A stretch of 64,000 nucleotides of DNA from an uncultured Chloroflexales bacterium. GTDB taxonomy: Bacteria > Chloroflexota > Chloroflexia > Chloroflexales > Chloroflexaceae. The DNA is taken from NCBI GenBank assembly GCA_937902315.1, contig CALGUG010000011.1, positions 248,001 to 312,000 on the forward strand. Direction: 5' to 3'. Below the pieces are notes generated by a model. The model saw only the letters and a list, made by a program, of their open reading frames with translations. It was not told the origin of the DNA and did not search any database. Numbering within the stretch: the first letter of the stretch is position 1; each line of letters begins with the position of its first letter. Shown here piece by piece: positions 9,191 through 17,151 of the stretch. The translations under genes and the position numbers were made by a program.

Positions 9191-9499
9191 TTGGGCTTTG
9201 CAACGATCACAACTAAGGGGCTAGATGGGCTGCTGCTCGATCAAAGCTTGACGGGCAAAGAGCTCAAAATCCATATCTCGGAGGTGGCGGCGGGCCAGCG
9301 CTCGCACCCACCCCACCAACACGGCGGCATCGAGGCGATCTATATGTTCGAAGGCGAAGCGACGCTGGAGATCGGCGAGAGCGTCCAAGTGCTGCGTGCC
9401 AACCAAGCGATTGTGTTTAACCCACAAGTGTTGCACGGCCTGTTCAATAGTGGCGACGGGCCGATGCGTTATATGGTCATTATCGCGAACAATGAATGA
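9191..9499 (+). CDS. Small single-domain cupin protein
   Basis: A 102-residue one-domain cupin with SHPPHQHGGIEAIYMFEGEA as motif 1 (metal-binding histidines and glutamate) and FNPQVLHGLFNSGDGP as motif 2. The start appears to be TTG, placed seven bases after CTGGAGG; no ATG fits. Its size and position in a uronate operon resemble KdgF-type cupins, which linearise unsaturated or 4,5-deoxy uronates released by lyases; this is a hypothesis from size and context. It overlaps the start of the next gene by eight bases. Confidence 0.75.
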   Translation: MGFATITTKGLDGLLLDQSLTGKELKIHISEVAAGQRSHPPHQHGGIEAIYMFEGEATLEIGESVQVLRANQAIVFNPQVLHGLFNSGDGPMRYMVIIANNE

Positions 9500-9866
9500 C
9501 AGCGACCTCGAAGAGTTGGAAAAATCGTGGTGGCAGCGCAATCGCAGCATTGCGCTCGGCTACCTAATCTGGTTTATACTCGCGATTGTGCTAGGCGGCT
9601 GGCTGGTGGTCAGCGCCAACCAGTTTCTGATCGCGCTCGGCTTCTGGCTGCAGCGCAACGGTTGGGAAGTGCGCGCCATCGATATGTTTAGTATGGTCAC
9701 GCTCGGCCTGCTCTGGCTGATCGCGATCTTTTGGCTCGATCACTTCTTGATCCAAGGGGCGCGCAAAAAGCTGCTTCGCAAGCGGGCGAGCTGGGTTGCA
9801 GCGGTCGAACTCTGTTTGCTAGCGCTCTTCTACTTGTTGCATGCATCATTAGGAGTAAATGGCTGA
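9492..9866 (+). CDS. Small membrane protein of unknown function
   Basis: A 124-residue protein with three predicted membrane segments: about residues 18-40 (GYLIWFILAIVLGGWLVVSA), 55-80 (MFSMVTLGLLWLIAIFWLDH) and a C-terminal one (AAVELCLLALFYLLHASL). The N-terminus is acidic (DSDLEELEKSW). It is translationally coupled to the cupin gene and ends the operon. I do not recognise the family; a role as a transporter accessory or membrane anchor would be a guess. Confidence 0.65.
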   Translation: MNDSDLEELEKSWWQRNRSIALGYLIWFILAIVLGGWLVVSANQFLIALGFWLQRNGWEVRAIDMFSMVTLGLLWLIAIFWLDHFLIQGARKKLLRKRASWVAAVELCLLALFYLLHASLGVNG

Positions 9867-9960
9867 GCGCAGCGCTGCATCAGAGCAAAGACGTTCGGGT
9901 CATTGCGTTTCTGGGCAGCCTCGCTTCACAGAGAGGCTTCGGCTGCTGGTTGTTGGATAA

Positions 9961-10025
9961 GCCTCTGATAGCCGGAGGCGGACGCGCTAGAAGCCGCATG
10001 AGAGGTTAGGAACTCTCCGCCAAAA
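9961..10025 (+). repeat. Family A intergenic repeat, copy 3
   Basis: CTCTGATAGCCGGAGGCGGA followed by CGCGCTAGAAGCCGCATGAG and ending AACTCTCCGCC. Confidence 0.75.
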
Positions 10026-10122
10026 GCGCAAAACCTAGCAATTGGATGCGCTATCAGCGCTCTGGTCAGATAGCGTCAGCCTAGCAACACCAGCTCACAA
10101 AGGAACGAAAAGGGAGGACAGC

Positions 10123-11271
10123 ATGGGTAAGGGTTCTAAGTACCCCGCAGAGTGGCGGGTCTTCAACGACCTCGAAACGGGCATCGAGATCCGCCAATTG
10201 ACCAACTACAAAGGCCATAGCCACCATCTCTACTTTACCAACCCGGGTTGGTACGACAACAACAAGCGCCTCTTGTTTGGCTCCGACCGTGGCAATCGCA
10301 CTAACCTTTATAGCATCGAACTGGCGACTGGCGAGATCACCCAATTGACCGATCTCGATCAGCCGCCCCCGCCCGGCGAAACCTCGTTCCTGTTTGGCAG
10401 CCTCAACCCGACGCGCGACGAGATCTACTTTTGGCATGGGCGCGACCTTGTGGCGCTCGATCTGCACTCGCTCGAAGAGCGCCGGATCTATCGCGCCCCC
10501 GATAACTACCTGACCAATATGACCAATGTGACCGCCGATGGGGCCTATCTCTGCACTGGCATCTACGAAGATCTCTCGCATAAATTCAAGGTCGATCTGC
10601 TGCATGGCTACGTCGGTTTCGCCGAATATTGGGAGGCTATGCCGCATTCGCAGGTGCTGCGCATCGATACCGTCACTGGCCAAGCCGATGTGGTCTTTGA
10701 GGAAAATTATTGGATCGGCCATGTCAATACCTCGCCCAAGCTGCCCCATATTCTAACCTTCTGCCATGAAGGGCCGTGGAACAAGGTCGATAACCGGATC
10801 TGGGGCCTCAATCTCAACACCGGCGAGACTTGGAAGATCCGTCCGACCGAACAGGGCGAGCGGGTCGGCCACGAATATTGGTTCGCCGATGGCGAGATGA
10901 TCGGCTACCATGGGGCCAGCAGCGACGGTACGCCCTTCTATGGCTGCATTCGCTACGACAATAGCGATCGCACCGAGGCCTTCTTCCCCGCCAATTCGAC
11001 CCACTTCCATAGCAACGATCTGAGTTTGGTGGTGGGCGACGGCAGTCGCAACAATGGCAAGCTGATGCTCTGGCGCTTTAAAGATGGTGCATTTGAAGGG
11101 CCGCGCACCGTGCTCAACCATCGCGGCTCCTTCCAAACCCAGATTTTGCATGTGCACCCGCGCTTTAGCCCCGATGGCAAACAAATGTTGTTTGTCAGCG
11201 ATATGAGCGGCTATGGCAATCTCTATCTGGTCGATACTCCCGACTTTGATCGTCTATCCCCCTCGGAATAA
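10123..11271 (+). CDS. ogl: Oligogalacturonate lyase (PL22), copy 2
   Basis: A 382-residue cytoplasmic beta-propeller lyase of the same family as the gene at 838. The manganese site Q-x-x-H-x-H is Q340, H343, H345 (QILHVHP), the HFH ligand block is STHFHSN, and the catalytic-base histidine is H250 in VGHEYW. Propeller repeats such as RLLFGSDRGNRTNLYSI and KQMLFVSDMSGYGNLYLV mark the first and last blades. The chosen ATG follows AAAGGGAGGACAGC; the longer upstream ATG has no such signal. The gene stands alone between a family A repeat and a strong terminator, so it is probably expressed separately from copy 1 and may prefer different oligomer lengths. Confidence 0.92.
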   Translation: MGKGSKYPAEWRVFNDLETGIEIRQLTNYKGHSHHLYFTNPGWYDNNKRLLFGSDRGNRTNLYSIELATGEITQLTDLDQPPPPGETSFLFGSLNPTRDEIYFWHGRDLVALDLHSLEERRIYRAPDNYLTNMTNVTADGAYLCTGIYEDLSHKFKVDLLHGYVGFAEYWEAMPHSQVLRIDTVTGQADVVFEENYWIGHVNTSPKLPHILTFCHEGPWNKVDNRIWGLNLNTGETWKIRPTEQGERVGHEYWFADGEMIGYHGASSDGTPFYGCIRYDNSDRTEAFFPANSTHFHSNDLSLVVGDGSRNNGKLMLWRFKDGAFEGPRTVLNHRGSFQTQILHVHPRFSPDGKQMLFVSDMSGYGNLYLVDTPDFDRLSPSE

Positions 11272-11276
11272 AACCA

Positions 11277-11313
11277 AAAGAGGCTTCTCATCTCAGTGTG
11301 AGGAGCCTCTTTT
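11277..11313 (+). terminator. Rho-independent terminator of the second oligogalacturonate lyase
   Basis: AAAGAGGCTTCTCA pairs with TGAGGAGCCTCTTT around a short loop, with a T-tract, directly after the stop codon. Confidence 0.85.
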
Positions 11314-11370
11314 AAATATAGTCACTGTATCTTTTTGAAGAGAAGATTAATGCTATGCTTTTCTGCTAGT

Positions 11371-11592
11371 TTAATCAAAGGAAACAACCTGTTTATAATT
11401 TCCTTTATGGATCTTCTTATAATAGGTTGGTTCTTTACAATGGCATGCTATCCAATATAATGTTTCGTCAATCATACGAACATCTGCCTCTGTAGTATCG
11501 ATAAGACCCCAAATTGCTATTTTGTCTATACAGCATGCTGAACTTCTATTTGATATAATTAAAAACGGATATAACCGATACAAAGTCGCCAA
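11371..11592 (-). CDS. Possible small hypothetical protein in an AT-rich patch
   Basis: An open frame of 73 residues with ETLYWIACHCKEPTYYKKIH in its C-terminal half. The surrounding 11.33-11.63 kb is clearly AT-richer than the rest, which suggests either acquired DNA or a decayed gene. I see no ribosome-binding site and no family resemblance, so it may be a remnant or not a gene at all. Confidence 0.2.
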   Translation of the reverse strand: MATLYRLYPFLIISNRSSACCIDKIAIWGLIDTTEADVRMIDETLYWIACHCKEPTYYKKIHKGNYKQVVSFD

Positions 11593-11644
11593 AATCGGTC
11601 ATCGGCAATTAGTCTCTAACGTGAAATTGGGATTACGGAGGGCA

Positions 11645-11702
11645 GGATGTTGGTAGCCGAAGGCGGACGCGGTGAGAAACCTTTTTGAGGGAAGAGCAGC
11701 CA
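11645..11702 (+). repeat. Family A intergenic repeat, copy 4 (diverged)
   Basis: GTTGGTAGCCGAAGGCGGAC followed by a diverged right half (GCGGTGAGAAACC). It abuts a family B element. Confidence 0.65.
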
Positions 11703-11716
11703 ACGCCAGAGTATTA

Positions 11717-11834
11717 ATACCAAATCCGTTTAAAGACTTGCGCTCTTGTAAGCCAGAAAAATAAAAACGGGGAAAAAAGAGTCACGTTCCGCTCTGCCGA
11801 AGGCCAAATAGAATGTAAACAAGCAGATTTGGTA
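11717..11834 (+). repeat. Family B MITE-like element, near-complete copy
   Basis: Begins ATACCAAATCCGTTTAAAGA, contains the core CTCTGCCGAAGGCCAAA and ends GCAGATTTGGTA. The ends form a terminal inverted repeat of about 12 bp; total length is about 118 bp with no open frame. Confidence 0.75.
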
Positions 11835-11843
11835 GAAGAGAAT

Positions 11844-11877
11844 GGCTCAGGAACAACAAAAGAATTGTTCCTGAGCC
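11844..11877 (-). terminator. Hairpin terminator downstream of the GGDEF gene
   Basis: GGCTCAGGAACAA pairs exactly with TTGTTCCTGAGCC. On the minus strand it lies just after the stop of the diguanylate cyclase gene and is followed by a pyrimidine-rich ATTCTCTTCT stretch. Confidence 0.7.
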
Positions 11878-11887
11878 GGTTTTGCTT

Positions 11888-13387
11888 TTAAGAGCTGGGC
11901 ATGTGCGATAAGGAGGTTTGATCGCTCTGCGAGAAGAGCATGCCGGGCGACTGCAAAGTGCTGCTCGCAACGATTCGATTGCGCCCACTGCTCTTGGCTT
12001 GGTAAAGCGCACAATCGGCGGCGAAGAGCATATCTTGCAAAGAAGCGTTGACACGGTCTGCGTAAAAGATGCCGATACTGGTGGTCACCTTGAGGTTTGG
12101 TTCGTCGTTGGCATCGCTCAGCCAAAAGCGCTCAAAATTCGATCGAATGCGCTCGGCAACAATCAGGCTATTTGGCTCGCTAACATTCGGCAAGAGGATC
12201 ACAAACTCTTCGCCGCCCAAGCGCCCAAAGAGGTCGGTCTCGCGCAGGCTTGAGCGCACAATATTGGCGAAGTCGACCAAGACCTGATCGCCTTTGGCGT
12301 GGCCATAGTTGTCATTGACATGCTTAAAGTGGTCAAGGTCGCACATCATTATCGCGACCGAACGCTGCTCGGCCGCCAGCTTTTGTAACTTGGTATTGGC
12401 CTGCTGAATAAATTCCGCCCGCAACAGTGCGCCGGTGAGGGTATCGCGAGTAGCGCTGTAATAAAGCTGATTGAGGCGCTCATTATTGGCCGCCGTGTTA
12501 CAGGCCACTGCGATCGGCCCCATGGTCATTAAGGTGATGCCGAAGCGGAACGAGAGCATAATGCTGTCATACGGGCCAATCGCGGAGATATCGATCCATT
12601 GTAAGCCTAGCAAAACCACGAGGGTGGCGCTCACCAGCATATTGAGAATGCTGATCGCAAAGACGCTCATATTCAAGGCGCACCAAAGCAGCGCTGGCAA
12701 TGGGAAGGCGACCACTCCCGGACCTCCGATCACAATGCTCAAAACCATAGTGAGCAGCAGAGCAAGCAGCGATAAAGAGGCCCGTCGATCTTGAGCACGC
12801 CGCAAATAGAAATGCTCGAGTCTCCACGAGCCTTGCGGCCAAGCTAGAATCAAGGGCAGAATGGCCAGCGAATTCATCAGTTCCGACGAGAACCAATTCT
12901 TCCAGCTCTGCCACAGGTCGCGTCCGAACAGCCATAGATTGAGCCAGCAACCTACCGAGGCGACCAGCGAAGCCACCATGACGCAGCCCACAAAGAGGTA
13001 GATAATCGATTCGGGCCGCAGAAGGGCCAGATCTTCCTTTGGCAGGCGTCTCAGCAAAACATAGCCGATCACAACACCCACCATGTTCCCGAAGCTGAGC
13101 CCGAAGGCCACCAGCGGACTATCGAAGAGCAGATCGGCGAGCAAAAAGCCCAGCGCCGCCATGAGCCATGTGGCGAGATGGCGCACACGAGGGAAGCGCA
13201 ATAGCAAACCGAGCAAGAGCGCGTTCGCTGGCCAAAACGAGGCCAATAAACCGCTTGGACGTGTGACGATTCCAAACAGCGAACTTAGGAAGACCAGTAT
13301 GCCCACACCGCTGGCGATCAGCAGCGTTTCAATTCTCTGAGAGCCAATAGAATGTTCAGTAGAACGAAGTTGGGTTGTTTTTTCCAT
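11888..13387 (-). CDS. MASE1-GGDEF diguanylate cyclase
   Basis: A 499-residue inner-membrane protein. Residues about 20-310 contain 8 or so membrane segments with the MASE1 pattern (PSGLLASFWPANALLLGLLL, then WLMAALGFLLADLLF), an integral sensor domain of unknown ligand. Residues about 335-480 are a GGDEF domain with an intact active-site loop RLGGEEF and an RETD inhibitory I-site five residues before it, so it should make cyclic-di-GMP and be product-inhibited. It stands alone with its own hairpin terminator and faces away from the uronate genes. Targets of the signal are not visible in the window. Confidence 0.92.
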   Translation of the reverse strand: MEKTTQLRSTEHSIGSQRIETLLIASGVGILVFLSSLFGIVTRPSGLLASFWPANALLLGLLLRFPRVRHLATWLMAALGFLLADLLFDSPLVAFGLSFGNMVGVVIGYVLLRRLPKEDLALLRPESIIYLFVGCVMVASLVASVGCWLNLWLFGRDLWQSWKNWFSSELMNSLAILPLILAWPQGSWRLEHFYLRRAQDRRASLSLLALLLTMVLSIVIGGPGVVAFPLPALLWCALNMSVFAISILNMLVSATLVVLLGLQWIDISAIGPYDSIMLSFRFGITLMTMGPIAVACNTAANNERLNQLYYSATRDTLTGALLRAEFIQQANTKLQKLAAEQRSVAIMMCDLDHFKHVNDNYGHAKGDQVLVDFANIVRSSLRETDLFGRLGGEEFVILLPNVSEPNSLIVAERIRSNFERFWLSDANDEPNLKVTTSIGIFYADRVNASLQDMLFAADCALYQAKSSGRNRIVASSTLQSPGMLFSQSDQTSLSHMPSS

Positions 13388-13589
13388 GGCTACCTTCTTA
13401 CGAGGCTCAAGGTTGTATAGAGAGTATGGAAGCTAAAGACGAAGGTACTACAGGGTTGAGGCATCTGTAAGCTCTAGGGCGTTCTGCATGCAAGAGGCTT
13501 GCCGATCGTTTAAGAGCGATGATCGCTGCGTGATAATAAATCCGCTTGATTTCTTCAGATTGTTGCGATTAGGTTCTGCCCCAAAAAGA

Positions 13590-13635
13590 AGGTCCTTGGC
13601 GCGTCCGCCTTCGGCTACCAACATCCCGCCCAACA
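13590..13635 (-). repeat. Family A intergenic repeat, copy 5
   Basis: GGTCCTTGGCGCGTCCGCCT and TCGGCTACCAACATCCCGCC, minus orientation relative to copy 1. It lies upstream of the GGDEF gene. Confidence 0.7.
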
Positions 13636-13938
13636 AATAAGGCGTGTATCTGTGTGTGCCGAAAGACCACCCCAAAGCCGATAATTCATCGGATTTCATA
13701 TGATGTATAAGGCCAGCCTACAGCGGTATTTCCTAAGTCGTCTATATCATTTGTATCGTGGCAGCGGCCCAAATGATACGTTTTTCTAAGAAATACTACT
13801 TTCAACATCTCCGCAGGGCACTGTGTTTGATAAACGTCTTCTTGCTTAGCTTCGCAAACCTTGCGACTAGGAATTTGGTCATATCTTGAAGCAGTTTAGA
13901 GTGCTAAAAATGCCTGTACGGTCTACATGTCTTACAGC

Positions 13939-13967
13939 TTGACCGCTTAGTAGGGCGGTGGTATAGT
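13939..13967 (+). promoter_or_regulatory. Sigma-70-type promoter for the uxaE operon
   Basis: TTGACC and TATAGT are separated by exactly 17 bp. Transcription would start near 13975, giving a leader of about 200 nucleotides before uxaE. Confidence 0.6.
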
Positions 13968-14083
13968 ACAGCCGCAACCTAGCCGATAGAGTGAGCGACA
14001 CAAGAGAACCCTATAGGTTCGGCCTCTTTATTGCGCTTGGGCTTCCCAACACACTCTTCCAGACTAGTCGCCGTATACACTAT

Positions 14084-14125
14084 GCGCATACATCTGTACG
14101 AAGAACGAGTCGTATACAGATGCGC
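14084..14125. promoter_or_regulatory. Inverted repeat in the uxaE leader
   Basis: GCGCATACATCTGTAC faces GTATACAGATGCGC, an imperfect dyad with an 11-12 base spacer that could be an operator or a leader RNA stem. No regulator gene for the uronate genes lies in the window. Confidence 0.4.
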
Positions 14126-14174
14126 TCGTTTTCTACAGCAAAAAGCGTTCCGTTATATTTAAGGAGCAAAAGCT

Positions 14175-15686
14175 ATGGCCGCCCAATTCCCTTTTTCGCT
14201 GGCTGAGCTCAAAGAGCAGACAGACCAGTCTCTTATCGATTCTTCGTTTGTTGTGCATGAAAACGCGGCTTACTGGCTGACGGGGGTTGGGGCTAGCAAG
14301 CAACTGGCGGTCCTTGCGCCCCACGCTTCGCCCGCGATCTCGGCCTTCGCTGGGAAACAAAGCAGCTTCCGCGATGGCTACACCCTAAGTTACGCTGAGC
14401 TGAACCACGCCCATGCGCGCGCGCTGCGAAGCCTGCTGCCATGGCTCACACCCAAACCCTGGGGCCTGCGCACAACAGCAGGCTTCGGCGACCGCCTTGG
14501 CCTGGCTACGCCAGGCCACGCGCGCGCGCTCCAAAGCGTGCTAGCAAAAGCAGCGGGCCGCCCGATCACCCCATTTTTCGCCCAGCAGTCGATCCGCGAA
14601 ATGGAGCGAACCGCGCGCAGCCCCGAAGATGTGATGACCGACGCGACCTGGGGCACCTTTTTGGCAGGCTGGCGCGAAGGCGTAGGAGCCGACGCCGACC
14701 ATCTCAAGACGCCCGCCGATATCGATGCCTGTGTGGCGGCTGGCTTCAGCTTCTACACGATCGATCCGGGCGCCTACGTTGATAGCGCGGTCGATACAGC
14801 GCCCGCCGCCGAAGTCGCTGCCAAAGTCGCCGATCTGCCTTGGGAAGCTTTGGAGATCAGCCAAAAGGAGCTGGAAGAGCGCTATGTCGGCCAGAGCTAC
14901 AAACTCTCGAGCGGCGAGATCGTGCTCGAAGGCGACGCGGTGATGCGTGCTGCCGCCAAGTATGGCAAAGCGATCGCCCATGTCGCCAAAATGTACCGCC
15001 ATCTGGCCAGCAAAAACGTGCCCTTCGAACTTGAGGTCTCGGTCGACGAAACCGACACGCCGACTACCCATGCCGAGCATATCTTTATTGTGCAAGAGCT
15101 GCGCCGCCTAGGTGTGGTATGGGTCAGCCTTGCGCCGCGCTACGTGGGCAGCTTCGAAAAGGGCGTCGACTACATTGGCGATATCGATGCACTGCGCCGC
15201 GACCTGACCGTGCACGCTGCCATCGCGCGCGAGCTTGGCCCCTACAAGCTGAGCCTGCACTCTGGATCAGATAAATTCTCGGTCTACCCCATCATCAGCG
15301 AGCTGACCGAGGGCGTGGTGCACCTCAAGACAGCGGGCACTAGCTATCTGGAAGCGTTGCGGGTGATCGCCAGCGTCGATAGCAAGCTCTTCCGCGAAAT
15401 CCTCGACTTCGACCGCGCGCGCTACGAGACCGACCGCGCCTCCTACCATGTTTCGGCTAAAGTCGAACTGGTGCCTAGCGCCAGCCAACTGAGCGACGAT
15501 CAGCTGCCCGGCCTGTTGGAAGACTTCCACGCCCGCCAAGTGCTGCATGTCACCTTCGGTTCGACACTTCATCAGTATGGTGATACCATCAAAGCACTGT
15601 TGCAGGCGCATGAAGAAGCCTACGCGGCTACACTTGAGCGCCACTTTATTCGACATATCGAGCCCTTCTCACAACGAGGTGCATGA
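14175..15686 (+). CDS. uxaE: Tagaturonate epimerase
   Basis: A 503-residue cytoplasmic protein of the UxaE type, which epimerises D-tagaturonate to D-fructuronate and so joins the galacturonate branch to the glucuronate branch. Recognisable stretches are EVSVDETDTPTTHAEHIFIV, ELRRLGVVWVSLAPRYVGSF, YKLSLHSGSDKFSVYPI and VLHVTFGSTL, typical of this TIM-barrel metal enzyme. It has a TAAGGAGCAAAAGCT ribosome-binding site. It opens a transcription unit with its own promoter, and its stop overlaps the LarA-like start. With uxaC and the SDR downstream it gives a galacturonate to mannonate route that needs no tagaturonate reductase. Confidence 0.88.
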   Translation: MAAQFPFSLAELKEQTDQSLIDSSFVVHENAAYWLTGVGASKQLAVLAPHASPAISAFAGKQSSFRDGYTLSYAELNHAHARALRSLLPWLTPKPWGLRTTAGFGDRLGLATPGHARALQSVLAKAAGRPITPFFAQQSIREMERTARSPEDVMTDATWGTFLAGWREGVGADADHLKTPADIDACVAAGFSFYTIDPGAYVDSAVDTAPAAEVAAKVADLPWEALEISQKELEERYVGQSYKLSSGEIVLEGDAVMRAAAKYGKAIAHVAKMYRHLASKNVPFELEVSVDETDTPTTHAEHIFIVQELRRLGVVWVSLAPRYVGSFEKGVDYIGDIDALRRDLTVHAAIARELGPYKLSLHSGSDKFSVYPIISELTEGVVHLKTAGTSYLEALRVIASVDSKLFREILDFDRARYETDRASYHVSAKVELVPSASQLSDDQLPGLLEDFHARQVLHVTFGSTLHQYGDTIKALLQAHEEAYAATLERHFIRHIEPFSQRGA

Positions 15687-16954
15687 TGGTAGTAGGACAC
15701 GGTTCCACAACAGAGCTTCTTTCGGCAGAGAAAGTCGAAGCGCTGCTGGCTCAAGGCTGCGAATCGCTGGCGGTCGATGGCAAACGGGTACTGGTGATCA
15801 TTCCCGATGGCACGCGCACCGCGCCCATTCCGCTGATGTATCGCTTGCTCAACGAGCAGTTGGGCCAACGAGTCGCCCAGATCGACTATCTGATCGCGCT
15901 CGGCACCCATCAGCCTATGGACGAAGCAGCCATCACCAAGCTGGTCGGCATGCCAGCTCAAGAGCGTGCTCAGCGCTTCCCCAACAGCCAGATCTATAAC
16001 CACCGTTGGGATCTAGCCGATCATCTGGTTCAGATCGGTGTGATCAGCAGAAACGAGGCCAACTTCCTGACCGATGGCCTGCTTGAGCAGGAAGTGCCCG
16101 TTGTGCTCAACAAGATGATCTTCAACTACGATCAGCTGATTATCTGTGGGCCGGTCTTTCCGCACGAGGTGGCAGGCTTCTCGGGCGGCGCAAAATACTT
16201 CTTCCCTGGCATTGCGGGGGCCGATATCATCAACTTCACCCACTGGTTAGGCGCGCTCACCACCAGCATGCATACGATCGGCATCAAAGATACGCCGGTG
16301 CGCCGTGTTATTCATCGCGCCGCGTCGTTTATCGATCGCCCGACCCTGTTGCTGGCTATGGTGCTGAAAGGCTCGAATCTGCACGGCCTGTACATCGGCC
16401 CGCACGAAGAGACGTGGAGCGTGGCTTCGGATCTCTCGGCGGAGCTAAACATCGTCAAAACTACACGGGCCTACAAACATGTGCTAGCAATGCCCTCCGA
16501 GATGTATGACGATCTCTGGACGGCAGCCAAGGGCATGTACAAGACCGAGCCGACCATCGCCGACGGCGGCGAAGTGATCATCTACGCGCCCCATATCAGC
16601 GAGGTCTCCTACACCCACGGTCACATCATCGATAAAGTCGGTTACCATGTGCGCGACTACTTCACCAAACAGTGGGATCGCTTCAAAGATGTGCCGGGCG
16701 GCATTTTGGCGCATAGCACCCATGTGAAGGGCTCGGGCAGCTACGATGCCGCAACGGGGATCGAAACGCCCCGCATCAATGTGATATTGGCGACCCAGAT
16801 TCCCGAAGAGCGCTGCCGCAAGATTAATTTGGGCTATCTGGATTACCGCACGATCGACCCACAACGCTGGGCCAATCGCGAAGATGAGGGCTATCTGCTG
16901 GTGGAACACGCTGGCGAGATGCTCTTCCGCAATGATGAAATCGTTTCAAAATAG
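15683..16954 (+). CDS. LarA-family nickel-pincer racemase/epimerase homologue
   Basis: A 423-residue protein with the LarA (DUF2088) fold. All residues that hold the nickel-pincer nucleotide in lactate racemase are present with matching spacing: H76 (GTHQP), H161 (FPHEVAGFSGGAK), lysine K171 and H187 (FTHWLG); the 10 and 16 residue spacings equal those of LarA H174-K184-H200. The gene is coupled to uxaE by an ATGA overlap. LarA homologues include malate and phenyllactate racemases and a D-gluconate 2-epimerase that interconverts gluconate and mannonate; mannonate is the expected product of this cluster, so that activity is my favoured inference. The LarB/C/E cofactor genes are not in the window. 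Confidence 0.88.
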   Translation: MMVVGHGSTTELLSAEKVEALLAQGCESLAVDGKRVLVIIPDGTRTAPIPLMYRLLNEQLGQRVAQIDYLIALGTHQPMDEAAITKLVGMPAQERAQRFPNSQIYNHRWDLADHLVQIGVISRNEANFLTDGLLEQEVPVVLNKMIFNYDQLIICGPVFPHEVAGFSGGAKYFFPGIAGADIINFTHWLGALTTSMHTIGIKDTPVRRVIHRAASFIDRPTLLLAMVLKGSNLHGLYIGPHEETWSVASDLSAELNIVKTTRAYKHVLAMPSEMYDDLWTAAKGMYKTEPTIADGGEVIIYAPHISEVSYTHGHIIDKVGYHVRDYFTKQWDRFKDVPGGILAHSTHVKGSGSYDAATGIETPRINVILATQIPEERCRKINLGYLDYRTIDPQRWANREDEGYLLVEHAGEMLFRNDEIVSK

Positions 16955-17036
16955 GTCTTTACGAAATCCGCTTGAATCGTTGTATTTTAGGGCGGTCTCT
17001 CGGCGCACAACTACCACACCCTGGTTACGGGCGAGC

Positions 17037-17096
17037 TGTTGGTAGCCGTAGGCGGACGCGCTAGCAGCCCTCTTTGGGGTAGAGAGCACGCCGCTA
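17037..17096 (+). repeat. Family A intergenic repeat, copy 6
   Basis: GTTGGTAGCCGTAGGCGGAC and GCGCTAGCAGCCCTC. It is flanked by degenerate family B ends (GAAATCCGCTTG at 16965 and CGGATTCGGCAT at 17115), as if A had inserted into B. Confidence 0.65.
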
Positions 17097-17151
17097 GAGT
17101 ACTGAAGTGATCAAACGGATTCGGCATTATTCATTCAAGGAATCAGGTTCT

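Noticed and set aside
11371..11592. AT-rich patch as an acquired island
   Set aside because: Only about 300 bp differs in composition and no mobile-element gene or integration site is visible, so the evidence is too weak for a transfer claim.
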